DNA of 64,000 bases from Microbispora bryophytorum (GTDB taxonomy: Bacteria > Actinomycetota > Actinomycetes > Streptosporangiales > Streptosporangiaceae): NCBI RefSeq assembly GCF_006874465.1, contig NZ_VIRL01000001.1:1-64000 (forward strand), in the 5' to 3' direction. Under the pieces are notes generated by a model that saw only the letters and a list, made by a program, of their open reading frames with translations, was not told where the DNA came from and did not search any database. Each line of letters begins with the position of its first letter. The stretch's first letter is position 1. This document shows, piece after piece, positions 47,986 through 55,151 of this stretch. The position numbers and the translations under genes were made by a program.

Positions 47986-49032
47986 CTATCCGGCGAGGTA
48001 CCTCTCCAGGTCCCCGACGACCTCCATCGCGGCGGTGACACCGAGGCCGAGATACCAGGTCTCGTCCGGAACCTCGTAGGCGTGCCCGGCCTTGACCGCC
48101 TTGAGGTTCTTCCACAGCGGATTGCCCTGGACCGCCGACTTCTGGGTCGCCTTCGGATCGCCGTAGACACCGGTGAAGATGACGTCCGCGTCCGCCTGGT
48201 CGATGTTCTCCGCGCTCACCTCGGCGGCGAGGTCCGGGATGTTCTGGTTGACGGGGCGCGGGATGCCGGCGTCCTGGAGGATGGTGCCGATGAAGGAGGC
48301 GTTGGCGTAGAGCCGGATCACGCCGTTCGGCAGGAAACGCACCATCGAGACGACGGGCTTGTCGTCGCCCAGCTTGCTGCCGAGGTCCTTCACCTTGCGG
48401 TCGTACTCGGCGAGTTTCGCCTTGGCCTCCTCGGTCTTGTCGAGGGCGGCCGCGTTCAGGAGGTAGTTCTCCTTCCACGTGAAACCGGGACGGATGGAGA
48501 ACACGGTCGGGGCGATCTTCGACAGCTCGTCGTACTGCTCGGCGGCGCGCAGCTGGCTGCCCAGGATCAGATCCGGGTGCAGGCCGGCGATCGCCTCCAG
48601 GTTGAGGCTGTTGATGGTGCCGACGTTCTTCGGGGTGCCGGCGTCCTTCTTCAGGTAGGACGGCAGCTCGGGCGAGCCCTCGCTGGGCGCGAAGCCGACC
48701 GGCTTGACGCCCAGGGACACGACGTTGTCGAGCTCTCCGACGTCCAGGACGACGACCCGCGAGGGCGGGGCCTTGATCTCGGTCGTGCCCATGGCGTGGG
48801 TGATGATGCGCGGCCACTGGCCCGGCTTCGCGGTGGTGCCCATCGCGGCGGTCTTCTCCGCGGCGGTGCCGAAGTCCGCGCCGCCCTTGGCGACGGCCTT
48901 GGCGGCCTCGGCGGCGCCCGCACCGGTGCCGGCGCCGGAGGACGCGCCGGAGGAGGCGCCGCAGGCGGCCAGCGAGAGTGCGACCGCGACGGCGCCGATA
49001 CCGAGACCGATACCGCGGTGCCGGAGAAACAT
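47986..49032 (-). CDS. Iron-siderophore ABC substrate-binding lipoprotein
   Basis: A 348-residue class III binding protein. The lipobox ALSLAAC places the acylated Cys near residue 24, followed by a Gly/Ser/Ala-rich linker. The FepB-like core (PSRVVVLDVGELDNVVSLGV, GLHPDLILGSQL, GDDKPVVSMV) follows. It binds a ferric siderophore or haem-like chelate. First gene of the operon, directly behind an IdeR/DmdR iron box. Confidence 0.93.
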   Translation of the reverse strand: MFLRHRGIGLGIGAVAVALSLAACGASSGASSGAGTGAGAAEAAKAVAKGGADFGTAAEKTAAMGTTAKPGQWPRIITHAMGTTEIKAPPSRVVVLDVGELDNVVSLGVKPVGFAPSEGSPELPSYLKKDAGTPKNVGTINSLNLEAIAGLHPDLILGSQLRAAEQYDELSKIAPTVFSIRPGFTWKENYLLNAAALDKTEEAKAKLAEYDRKVKDLGSKLGDDKPVVSMVRFLPNGVIRLYANASFIGTILQDAGIPRPVNQNIPDLAAEVSAENIDQADADVIFTGVYGDPKATQKSAVQGNPLWKNLKAVKAGHAYEVPDETWYLGLGVTAAMEVVGDLERYLAG

Positions 49033-49060
49033 ACAGGGCTCCCTGCCGAGACAGTAAAGA

Positions 49061-49079
49061 TTAGGTAAGGCTTACCTTA
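49061..49079 (-). promoter_or_regulatory. IdeR/DmdR iron box
   Basis: TTAGGTAAGGCTTACCTTA is a 19-bp near-perfect palindrome matching the DtxR/IdeR/DmdR1 consensus TTAGGTTAGGCTAACCTAA at most positions. It lies 30 bp before the binding-protein ATG. Predicts Fe(II)-dependent repression of the siderophore importer operon. Confidence 0.93.
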
Positions 49080-49217
49080 TAGGCATCTTCCCTGGTTCCA
49101 TCAAGCCCGAAAGGTGTGGTTATGGTCACCAACGGGTCGATTGAGGGGTAACCGGCTGGTGATCTTCTTCGAGAAGAGGGCATATAGGGAGGCAAAGGAC
49201 CGTTCTTGGAGACTCCC

Positions 49218-49796
49218 ATGGATATAGCGACCCTGCAGGCACAGACCCGCCTGTACCTGCGTCAGAAGATCACCATGATGGTGAACCGGTACGTCGTCCA
49301 TGCGGCTCTCCCCGACGGCTCCGAGGGCGAGGCCGTGGCCTTCGCCGAGCAGAAGCGGATGACGCTCAAGGAGCAGGTGACGCTCTACACCGACGAGTCC
49401 CGGCAGGCGACGCTGGCCGCGTTCAAGGCGCGCAAGGTCCTCGACCTCGCCGGCGAGTACGACGTGGTGGACGACGCGGGGAACCCCATCGGGACGTTCC
49501 GCAAGGATTTCGGCCGCTCGCTGCTCCGCTCCACCTGGCACCTCCAGCAGCCGGGACTGCCGACGATGACCGGGCAGGAGCGGCGCCTGGCGGTCGCCCT
49601 GCTGCGCCGGTTCTCCGACTCCCTGGAGTGGCTGCCGTACCACTTCGACTTCAGCATCGGCGCCTCGATCGCGTTCTCGGTGGACCGCAGGTGGGGCCTG
49701 CGCGACCGGTACGCCATCGAGATCCGCGACCCGCGCCTCGACCGCCGCCTGGTCATCGCCATGGCCGTGGCGCTCGACGCCCTCCAGGCTCGATAG
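49218..49796 (+). CDS. LURP-one-related / scramblase-like family protein
   Basis: A 192-residue protein with the tubby-like beta-barrel pattern of LURP-one proteins. RLYLRQKITMMVNRYVV at the start, AFAEQKRMTLKEQVTLYTDES, ARKVLDLAGEYDVVDDAGNPIGTFRKDF and RDRYAIEIRDPRLDRRLVIAMAVALDAL at the end fit actinobacterial members. Function unknown (lipid binding suggested for the fold). ATG at 49218 with GGAG eight bases upstream. Confidence 0.88.
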   Translation: MDIATLQAQTRLYLRQKITMMVNRYVVHAALPDGSEGEAVAFAEQKRMTLKEQVTLYTDESRQATLAAFKARKVLDLAGEYDVVDDAGNPIGTFRKDFGRSLLRSTWHLQQPGLPTMTGQERRLAVALLRRFSDSLEWLPYHFDFSIGASIAFSVDRRWGLRDRYAIEIRDPRLDRRLVIAMAVALDALQAR

Positions 49797-49808
49797 CTCT
49801 CCGGGGAA

Positions 49809-49836
49809 TTGCCGAGTGGAGTGAGCCTGTTATAGT
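49809..49836 (+). promoter_or_regulatory. Sigma70-like promoter of the rho-paralogue leader
   Basis: TTGCCG (49809-49814) and TATAGT (49831-49836) with a 16-bp spacer, just after the LURP gene. Transcription would begin near 49843, giving a leader of about 200 nt before the Rho start. Confidence 0.65.
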
Positions 49837-50050
49837 CGGCGACAAGCCGTATGGTTCTGGCTCCGCGGTCTGGCAACCGCCAGTGAACGCTGTCGAGCCC
49901 ATACGTGCACAGCATGCCTGGTCAGCCGTCCGTCCATCTGTACGAGACGCCGCGCCGGGAGGAACTCCGGTCCCGTGAAGCCCGCTCCGCCCGGGCCTTC
50001 GCCGTGGTCCCGCCTACCCTCCCCAGACATCTTCAAGCCCTAGGAGTCCC
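49837..50050 (+). ncRNA. Long structured 5' leader of the rho paralogue
   Basis: CGTATG (49848-49853) pairs with CATACG (49900-49905), then GGCTC (49859-49863) pairs with GAGCC (49895-49899). Inside, CTGGC/GCCAG (49870-49874/49879-49883) competes with GCGGT/ACCGC (49865-49869/49876-49880). CGACA/TGTCG (49840-49844/49891-49895) offers another alternative. I do not recognise a known riboswitch class. Alternating hairpins in front of rho suggest autoregulation; inference. Confidence 0.5.
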
Positions 50051-50054
50051 ATGA
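49914..50054 (+). CDS. Possible 46-codon leader ORF overlapping rho paralogue
   Basis: An ATG at 49914 opens a 46-residue Arg/Pro-rich frame (begins MPGQPSVHLYETPRREEL) that ends in TGA at 50052-50054, overlapping the Rho ATG as ATGA. No convincing ribosome site precedes it, and long frames are common by chance at this GC content. The overlap and its location in a leader make translational coupling possible. Confidence 0.3.
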   Translation: MPGQPSVHLYETPRREELRSREARSARAFAVVPPTLPRHLQALGVP

Positions 50055-51208
50055 CCGCCAGCACTCTCAGCGTTCCCAAACCGCGCAACGTCTCCCGCAC
50101 CAGGCCGGCGCGGGCGGCGAACACCCGAACCACCGAGGTCACCGGCCTGTTCGACACGTCGGGCAGGAACACGGTGATCCGTACGAACGGCTACCTGCCC
50201 GGCCCGAAGGACGTGACCGTCCCGGCCGCCCTCGCGGACGCGCTCGACCTGCGCCGCGGCGACCACATCCGCGGCATCGCGCAGAACGGCATGCTCACCG
50301 CCGTCACGATCGTGAACGGCGCGCCCGTGGACACCGCGCGGCCGCACTTCACCGACCTCGTGCCGATCCACCCCGACGAGCGGCTGCGCCTGGAGACGAC
50401 GCGCACCGTGCTGGCCACGCGGGTCATCGACCTGTTCGCGCCGATCGGCAAGGGCCAGCGCGGCCTGATCGTCGCCCCGCCGAAGGCCGGCAAGACGATG
50501 TTCCTCAAGGCCATCGCGAACGCGATCACGACCAACCACCCCGAATGCCACCTCATCGTCGTCCTGGTGGACGAGCGGCCCGAGGAGGTCACCGACATGC
50601 GCGAGTCGGTCCGGGCCGAGGTGGTCGCCTCGACCTTCGACCGCGTGCCGCAGGACCACATCACCGCGGCCGAGCTCGCCGTCGAGCGGGCCAAGCGGCT
50701 GGTGGAGACGGGCCGTGACGTGGTCGTTCTCATCGACTCGATCACCCGCCTCGGCCGGGCGTACAACATGGCCGCGCCGAGCGGCGGACGGGTGCTCACG
50801 GGCGGAATGGACGCCGGGGCCCTGCACCGGCCCAAGAGGGTGCTCGGCGCCGCCCGCAACATCGAGGGCGGCGGCTCGCTCACGATCATCGCCACCGCGC
50901 TGGTCGAGACCGGCTCGAAGATGGACGACAACCTCTTCGAGGAGTTCAAGAGCACCGGCAACATGGAGCTGAAGCTGAGCCGGAGCCTGGCCGACCGCCG
51001 CGTCTTCCCCGCCGTCGACGTCGTCGCCTCCGGCACGCGCCGCGAGGAACTGCTGCTCCACCCCGCGGAGCAGCCGCTGATCTGGCGGCTGCGCCGGGCG
51101 TTGCAGGACCAGGAGGGGTTCGAACGCTTCCTCGCCTCGATGAAGAACACCGGCTCGAACGGCGAGCTCCTCCTGGCCCTGACGAAGGGTCAGGCAGCCA
51201 CGACCTAA
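50051..51208 (+). CDS. Short transcription termination factor Rho paralogue
   Basis: A 385-residue RecA-fold helicase. Walker A is APPKAGKT (142-149), the catalytic Glu region DERPEEVTDM, Walker B VVVLIDSITRLGRAYN, Q-loop RVLTGGMDAGAL and R-loop region EGGGSLTIIATALVETGSKMDD are intact. The OB-fold (about 30-95) keeps GYLPGPKDVTV but not the aromatic RNA-contact motif GFGFLR, reading RNTVIRTN instead. It lacks the several-hundred-residue N-terminal extension of typical actinobacterial Rho. The own ribosome site TAGGAG is six bases upstream. Its stop overlaps the convergent aldehyde dehydrogenase stop. It is probably a second, specialised Rho; the main rho should be elsewhere. Confidence 0.9.
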   Translation: MTASTLSVPKPRNVSRTRPARAANTRTTEVTGLFDTSGRNTVIRTNGYLPGPKDVTVPAALADALDLRRGDHIRGIAQNGMLTAVTIVNGAPVDTARPHFTDLVPIHPDERLRLETTRTVLATRVIDLFAPIGKGQRGLIVAPPKAGKTMFLKAIANAITTNHPECHLIVVLVDERPEEVTDMRESVRAEVVASTFDRVPQDHITAAELAVERAKRLVETGRDVVVLIDSITRLGRAYNMAAPSGGRVLTGGMDAGALHRPKRVLGAARNIEGGGSLTIIATALVETGSKMDDNLFEEFKSTGNMELKLSRSLADRRVFPAVDVVASGTRREELLLHPAEQPLIWRLRRALQDQEGFERFLASMKNTGSNGELLLALTKGQAATT

Positions 51209-52068
51209 ACCCCGATCGGATGCCAGACGGTCTTGGTCTCCAGGAACGCCGTCATCCGCTCGATGCCGGGGTCGGCGAGCCAGTTCACGGGAGCGGCCGG
51301 CGGCCGGAGCACCCGCTTGAGGTTCTCCGCGGCCAGTTCCTCACACGTGACCGCCAGCTCGGGGTCGGCGCCCGTCAGGTCGATGCCGTTGACGTCCATG
51401 TGGCCCGCCAGCCAGGGGGCGATCTCGGCGGCCGAGCCGGTGAGGATGTTCACCACCCCGCCCGGAAGGTCGGAGGTCGCCAGCACCTCGGCCAGCGTGA
51501 TCGCGGGCAGCGGCGCCCGCTCACAGGCCACCACCACACAGGTGTTGCCCGTCACGATCACCGGCGCGATCACGCTGACCAGTCCCAGCAGCGGTCCCTG
51601 CGGGGCGACCACGGCCACCACGCCGCTCGGCTCCGGACTCGACAGGTTGAAGTACGGCCCGGCGACCGGGTTGGCCGACCCGAGGACCGCCCCGATCTTG
51701 TCGGACCAGCCCGCGTACCAGACCAGCCGGTCGACCGCCGCGTCCACCATCTCGCCGGCCTGCTTGACCCCCACGCCGCCCATGGCGGTGATCTCCGCGA
51801 CGAACTGCGCGCGGCGGCCCTCCAGCATCTCGGCGATCCGGTACAGGATCTGGCCCCTGTTGTACGCCGTGGCGCGCGACCAGCCGGGGAACGCCTTCCG
51901 CGCGGCCGCGACCGCGTCCCTGGCGTCCTTGCGCGAGGCCCTGGCCGCGTTGGCGAGGAAGTCGCCCTTGGAGGAGGTCACCACATACGACCTTCCGCTC
52001 TCCGAACGCGGGAACGCGCCCCCGATGAACAGCTTGTACGTCTTGTTCACGGCCAGCCGCTCACTCAT
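51205..52068 (-). CDS. Truncated aldehyde-dehydrogenase-like protein without catalytic Cys domain
   Basis: A 287-residue partial ALDH. It keeps the N-terminal NAD-binding half (ARKAFPGWSRATAYNRGQILYRIAEML, VVAVVAPQGPLLGLVSVIAPVIVTGNTCVVV, DLPGGVVNILTG) but ends after about 285 residues, where a full ALDH would begin the segment bearing the catalytic Cys; no GxxCC-type motif is present. The same short form follows a full-length ALDH and deoC in other actinobacteria as I recall, so it is probably a functional partner rather than a decayed gene. ATG at 52068 with GGAAG upstream. Confidence 0.85.
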   Translation of the reverse strand: MSERLAVNKTYKLFIGGAFPRSESGRSYVVTSSKGDFLANAARASRKDARDAVAAARKAFPGWSRATAYNRGQILYRIAEMLEGRRAQFVAEITAMGGVGVKQAGEMVDAAVDRLVWYAGWSDKIGAVLGSANPVAGPYFNLSSPEPSGVVAVVAPQGPLLGLVSVIAPVIVTGNTCVVVACERAPLPAITLAEVLATSDLPGGVVNILTGSAAEIAPWLAGHMDVNGIDLTGADPELAVTCEELAAENLKRVLRPPAAPVNWLADPGIERMTAFLETKTVWHPIGV

Positions 52069-52291
52069 CGAAACTTCCAATCTCCAGTGGACGGGCCGGC
52101 TGATAGGTCTGGCCGCACCGGCACACGCCGCCGCGGTGCGCGAACCACCCGTGCCGTACGGCGAAGCGACGGGAGCGGCGGCCCCGGGAGAAGCCCTCGC
52201 CGGCCCCCGCGCGGGCCCGGCGGACCAGGCGGCGGCGCTGCCCGTCGTCGCACCTGCCGGCCGGGCGGCCGGAGGAATGATCACAGCGCAA
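52061..52291 (-). CDS. Possible small Arg-rich ORF between the two aldehyde dehydrogenases
   Basis: A 76-codon frame with a TTG start overlapping the end of the long ALDH gene and a TGA overlapping the start of the short ALDH gene. It has high GC3 through its body, an Arg/Gly-rich first half and RHGWFAHRGGVCRCGQ near the end. No family recognised and no strong ribosome site. Its frame choice is favoured by third-position bias in this stretch only; it may be chance. Confidence 0.3.
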   Translation of the reverse strand: MRCDHSSGRPAGRCDDGQRRRLVRRARAGAGEGFSRGRRSRRFAVRHGWFAHRGGVCRCGQTYQPARPLEIGSFDE

Positions 52292-53708
52292 GATAGCCCT
52301 CCAGACCGTGCCGCCCGCCCTCGCGACCGTAGCCCGACTCCTTGTAGCCGCCGAACGGCGACGTCGGGTCGAACCGGTTGAACGTGTTGGACCAGACGAC
52401 GCCGGCCCGCAGCCGGGACGCCGTCCACAGCATGAGCGAGCCCTTCTCGGTCCACACGCCCGCCGACAGCCCGTACGGCGTGTTGTTGGCCTTCTCCACC
52501 GCCTCGGCGGGGGTGCGGAAGGTCAGCACCGACAGCACCGGCCCGAAGATCTCCTCCCGGGCGATCCGGTGCGACTGGGCCACGCCGGTGAAGACGGTGG
52601 GCGGGAACCAGTAGCCGCGGTCGGGGATCGGGCAGGCGGGCGACCACCGCTCGGCGCCCTCGGCCTCCCCGGCCTCCGACAGCTCGCGGATCTTGGCGAG
52701 CTGCTCGGCCGAGTTGATCGCGCCGATGTCGGTGTTCTTGTCCAGCGGGTCGCCGAGCCGCATCGTGCCGAGGCGCCGCTTGAGCGCCTCCAGCAGGTCG
52801 GCGGCGATCGACTCCTGCACCAGCAGCCGCGATCCGGCGCAGCAGACGTGGCCCTGGTTGAAGAAGATGCCGTTGACGACACCCTCGACGGCCTGGTCCA
52901 GCGGCGCGTCCTCGAACACGATGTTGGCGGCCTTGCCGCCGAGCTCCAGCGTGAGCTTCTTGCGGGTCCCCGCGAGGCTCCTGGCGATGAGGCGGCCGAC
53001 CTCGGTCGAGCCGGTGAAGGCGACCTTGTCCACACCGGGGTGATTCACGAGCGCGGCGCCCGTCTCGCCCGCGCCGGTGACGATGTTGACGACCCCCGGC
53101 GGCAGGTCGGCCTGGCGGCAGATGTCGGCGAACGCCAGCGCGGTCAGCGGCGTGGTCTCGGCCGGCTTGAGCACGACCGTGTTGCCGCAGGCCAGCGCGG
53201 GCGCGATCTTCCAGGCCAGCATGAGCAGCGGGAAGTTCCACGGGATGACCTGCCCGGCCACGCCCAGCGGACGGGGATCAGGGCCGAACCCCGCATAGGC
53301 CAGCTTGTCGGCCCAGCCGGCGTAGTAGAAGAAGTGGGCGGCGACCAGCGGGAGGTCCACGTCGCGGGACTCCCTGATCGGCTTGCCGTTGTCGAGCGTC
53401 TCCAGGACGGCCAGCTCACGCGCCCGTTCCTGGATGAGCCGGGCGATCCGGAACAGGTATTTGGCCCGCTCCGCGCCCGGCATGGCCGACCACACGGGGA
53501 ACGCCTTGGCCGCGGCCTGGACCGCGCGGTCGACGTCGGCCTCCCCCGCCCACGCGACCTCCGCGAGCACCTCCTCGGTGGCCGGGTTGACGGTCTTGTG
53601 GCGTGCCTCGCTCTGCGGCTCGACCCACTCGCCGTTGATGAACAGGCCGTACGACGGCCGGATGTCGACGATGTCCCGCGACTCGGGCGCGGGTGCGTAT
53701 TCGAACAT
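52281..53708 (-). CDS. Aldehyde dehydrogenase family protein
   Basis: A 475-residue NAD(P)-dependent ALDH. Catalytic Glu is in KLTLELGGKAANIV and catalytic Cys in NQGHVCCAGSR; the Asn of PWNFPLLMLAWK and the C-terminal PFGGYKESGYGREGG are standard. It probably oxidises an aldehyde released by the adjacent deoxyribose-phosphate aldolase pathway. It lies 10 bp after deoC on the same strand, so they form an operon with the short ALDH further downstream. Confidence 0.95.
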   Translation of the reverse strand: MFEYAPAPESRDIVDIRPSYGLFINGEWVEPQSEARHKTVNPATEEVLAEVAWAGEADVDRAVQAAAKAFPVWSAMPGAERAKYLFRIARLIQERARELAVLETLDNGKPIRESRDVDLPLVAAHFFYYAGWADKLAYAGFGPDPRPLGVAGQVIPWNFPLLMLAWKIAPALACGNTVVLKPAETTPLTALAFADICRQADLPPGVVNIVTGAGETGAALVNHPGVDKVAFTGSTEVGRLIARSLAGTRKKLTLELGGKAANIVFEDAPLDQAVEGVVNGIFFNQGHVCCAGSRLLVQESIAADLLEALKRRLGTMRLGDPLDKNTDIGAINSAEQLAKIRELSEAGEAEGAERWSPACPIPDRGYWFPPTVFTGVAQSHRIAREEIFGPVLSVLTFRTPAEAVEKANNTPYGLSAGVWTEKGSLMLWTASRLRAGVVWSNTFNRFDPTSPFGGYKESGYGREGGRHGLEGYLAL

Positions 53709-53718
53709 GCCTCAGCCC

Positions 53719-54657
53719 TCAGTCCAGCGTGAAGTAGTCGGGACCGGCGTACCGGCCGGTTGCCATCTTCTGCCGCTGCATGAGCAGGTCGTTCAGCAGC
53801 GAGGAGGCGCCGAGGCGGAACCAGTCGGCGTGCAGCCAGTCCGGCCCGGCGGTCTCGTTGACCAGCACCAGATACTTGATGGCGTCCTTGGTGGTGCGGA
53901 TGCCGCCCGCGGGCTTCACGCCCACCTTGCGGCCGGTCGCGGCCATGAAGTCGCGCACGGCCTCCAGCATGACGAGCGTCACCGGGAGCGTCGCGGCCGG
54001 CGACACCTTGCCGGTCGAGGTCTTGATGAAGTCCGCCCCGGCGATCATCGCGAGCCAGGAGGCCCGCCGCACGTTGTCGTACGTCGCGAGCTCGCCGGTC
54101 TCCAGGATCACCTTCAGATGCGCGTCGGCACAGGCGTGCTTGGTGGCGACGATCTCCTCGTACACCTTGAGGTAGTCGCCGGCGAGGAACGCGCCGCGGT
54201 CGATGACCATGTCGATCTCGGATGCTCCGGCGGCCACGGCCAGGGACGTCTCGGCGACCTTCACCTCAAGGGAGGACCGGCCGCTGGGGAACGACGTGGC
54301 GACGGACGCCACCTTCACGCCGGACCCGGCCAGCGCTTCGACGGCGGTCGCCACCAGGTCGGGATAGACGCAGACGGCGGCGACCGGCGGCACCGACGCG
54401 TCGGCGGGGTCGGGCCGCACCGCCTTGGCGCACATCGCCCTGATCTTGCCGGGGGTGTCCGCGCCTTCCAGGGTGGTGAGGTCGACCATGCCGATGGCCA
54501 GGTCGATGGCCTGTTTCTTGGCGGTCGTCTTGATGGATCGCGTGCCCAGCATCGCGGCCCGGGCGTCCGCCCCGACCCTGTCGACCCCGGGAAGGCCGTG
54601 CAGGAACGCCCGCAACGTCGAGGGTGAGGAGGCGACCTCCGCGAGCGGAGTAGTCAT
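53719..54657 (-). CDS. deoC: Deoxyribose-phosphate aldolase
   Basis: A 312-residue class I aldolase (longer actinobacterial form). The Schiff-base Lys lies in DFIKTSTGK and the second Lys in KVGVKPAGGIRT. ILETGELATYDNVRRAS and VDLTTLEGADTPGKI are also family-like. It cleaves 2-deoxyribose-5-phosphate to glyceraldehyde-3-phosphate and acetaldehyde, which would feed the downstream ALDHs. ATG at 54657; the frame is open further upstream without a family-like N-terminus. Confidence 0.93.
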   Translation of the reverse strand: MTTPLAEVASSPSTLRAFLHGLPGVDRVGADARAAMLGTRSIKTTAKKQAIDLAIGMVDLTTLEGADTPGKIRAMCAKAVRPDPADASVPPVAAVCVYPDLVATAVEALAGSGVKVASVATSFPSGRSSLEVKVAETSLAVAAGASEIDMVIDRGAFLAGDYLKVYEEIVATKHACADAHLKVILETGELATYDNVRRASWLAMIAGADFIKTSTGKVSPAATLPVTLVMLEAVRDFMAATGRKVGVKPAGGIRTTKDAIKYLVLVNETAGPDWLHADWFRLGASSLLNDLLMQRQKMATGRYAGPDYFTLD

Positions 54658-54863
54658 AGTTGGCACGACACCAGCATCCCCGACCACGAGGAATGATTCC
54701 AAACCCGGGGATCCCGGCGTTCCTAAGGCATCGCCCTACCCGCCTTAGAAGTCCTAGGCCGCCGGGCCTGTCAGAGATAGGGCATCCGCCCGATGTGCCG
54801 CACCACGCCTTAGACCGAACCTTGAGGAGTACGGAAAGAGACCCGAACCAAGGAGACGCTCTG

Positions 54864-55031
54864 ATGGGTCCGGAACTGCACTACCAGGTAATGATCAGCC
54901 GGGCGGCCGAGCTTCAGGAGGAGGCCGCCGACCACCGTCTCGCCCGCCAGGCGCAGGCGGGGATGAAGGCACAGCAGCGCTCCGGCCAGCGCCGGCTGCG
55001 TGCGGCCTTCGGCAAGCTCCGCACCTCATGA
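54864..55031 (+). CDS. Small helical protein (55 aa)
   Basis: MGPELHYQVMISRAAELQ, then an Ala/Gln/Arg-rich helix ending AAFGKLRTS. AAGGAG lies eight bases before the ATG, and a strong terminator follows the stop, so this is an independent transcription unit. It resembles the 58-aa protein at 23153 in design. Function unknown. Confidence 0.75.
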   Translation: MGPELHYQVMISRAAELQEEAADHRLARQAQAGMKAQQRSGQRRLRAAFGKLRTS

Positions 55032-55041
55032 AACGCGCACG

Positions 55042-55079
55042 AAGGCCCGGCCGGAGCCTCCCTCCCGGCCGGGCCCTTC
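55042..55079 (+). terminator. Strong GC-rich terminator after the 55-aa gene
   Basis: AAGGCCCGGCCGG pairs with CCGGCCGGGCCCTT (one bulge) around a 9-nt loop, 11 bp after the stop codon. Confidence 0.8.
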
Positions 55080-55151
55080 AGCCGCCGTGAGTCCCACGGG
55101 CCACACAGGTCTGACCGAAAAACCAGGCGAAGCAATACAAAGGGTCATGAC

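Noticed and set aside
49840-49910. SAM or cobalamin riboswitch before the rho paralogue
   Set aside because: The GGCAACC string hints at SAM classes, but the surrounding helices and conserved bases do not match any class I know.
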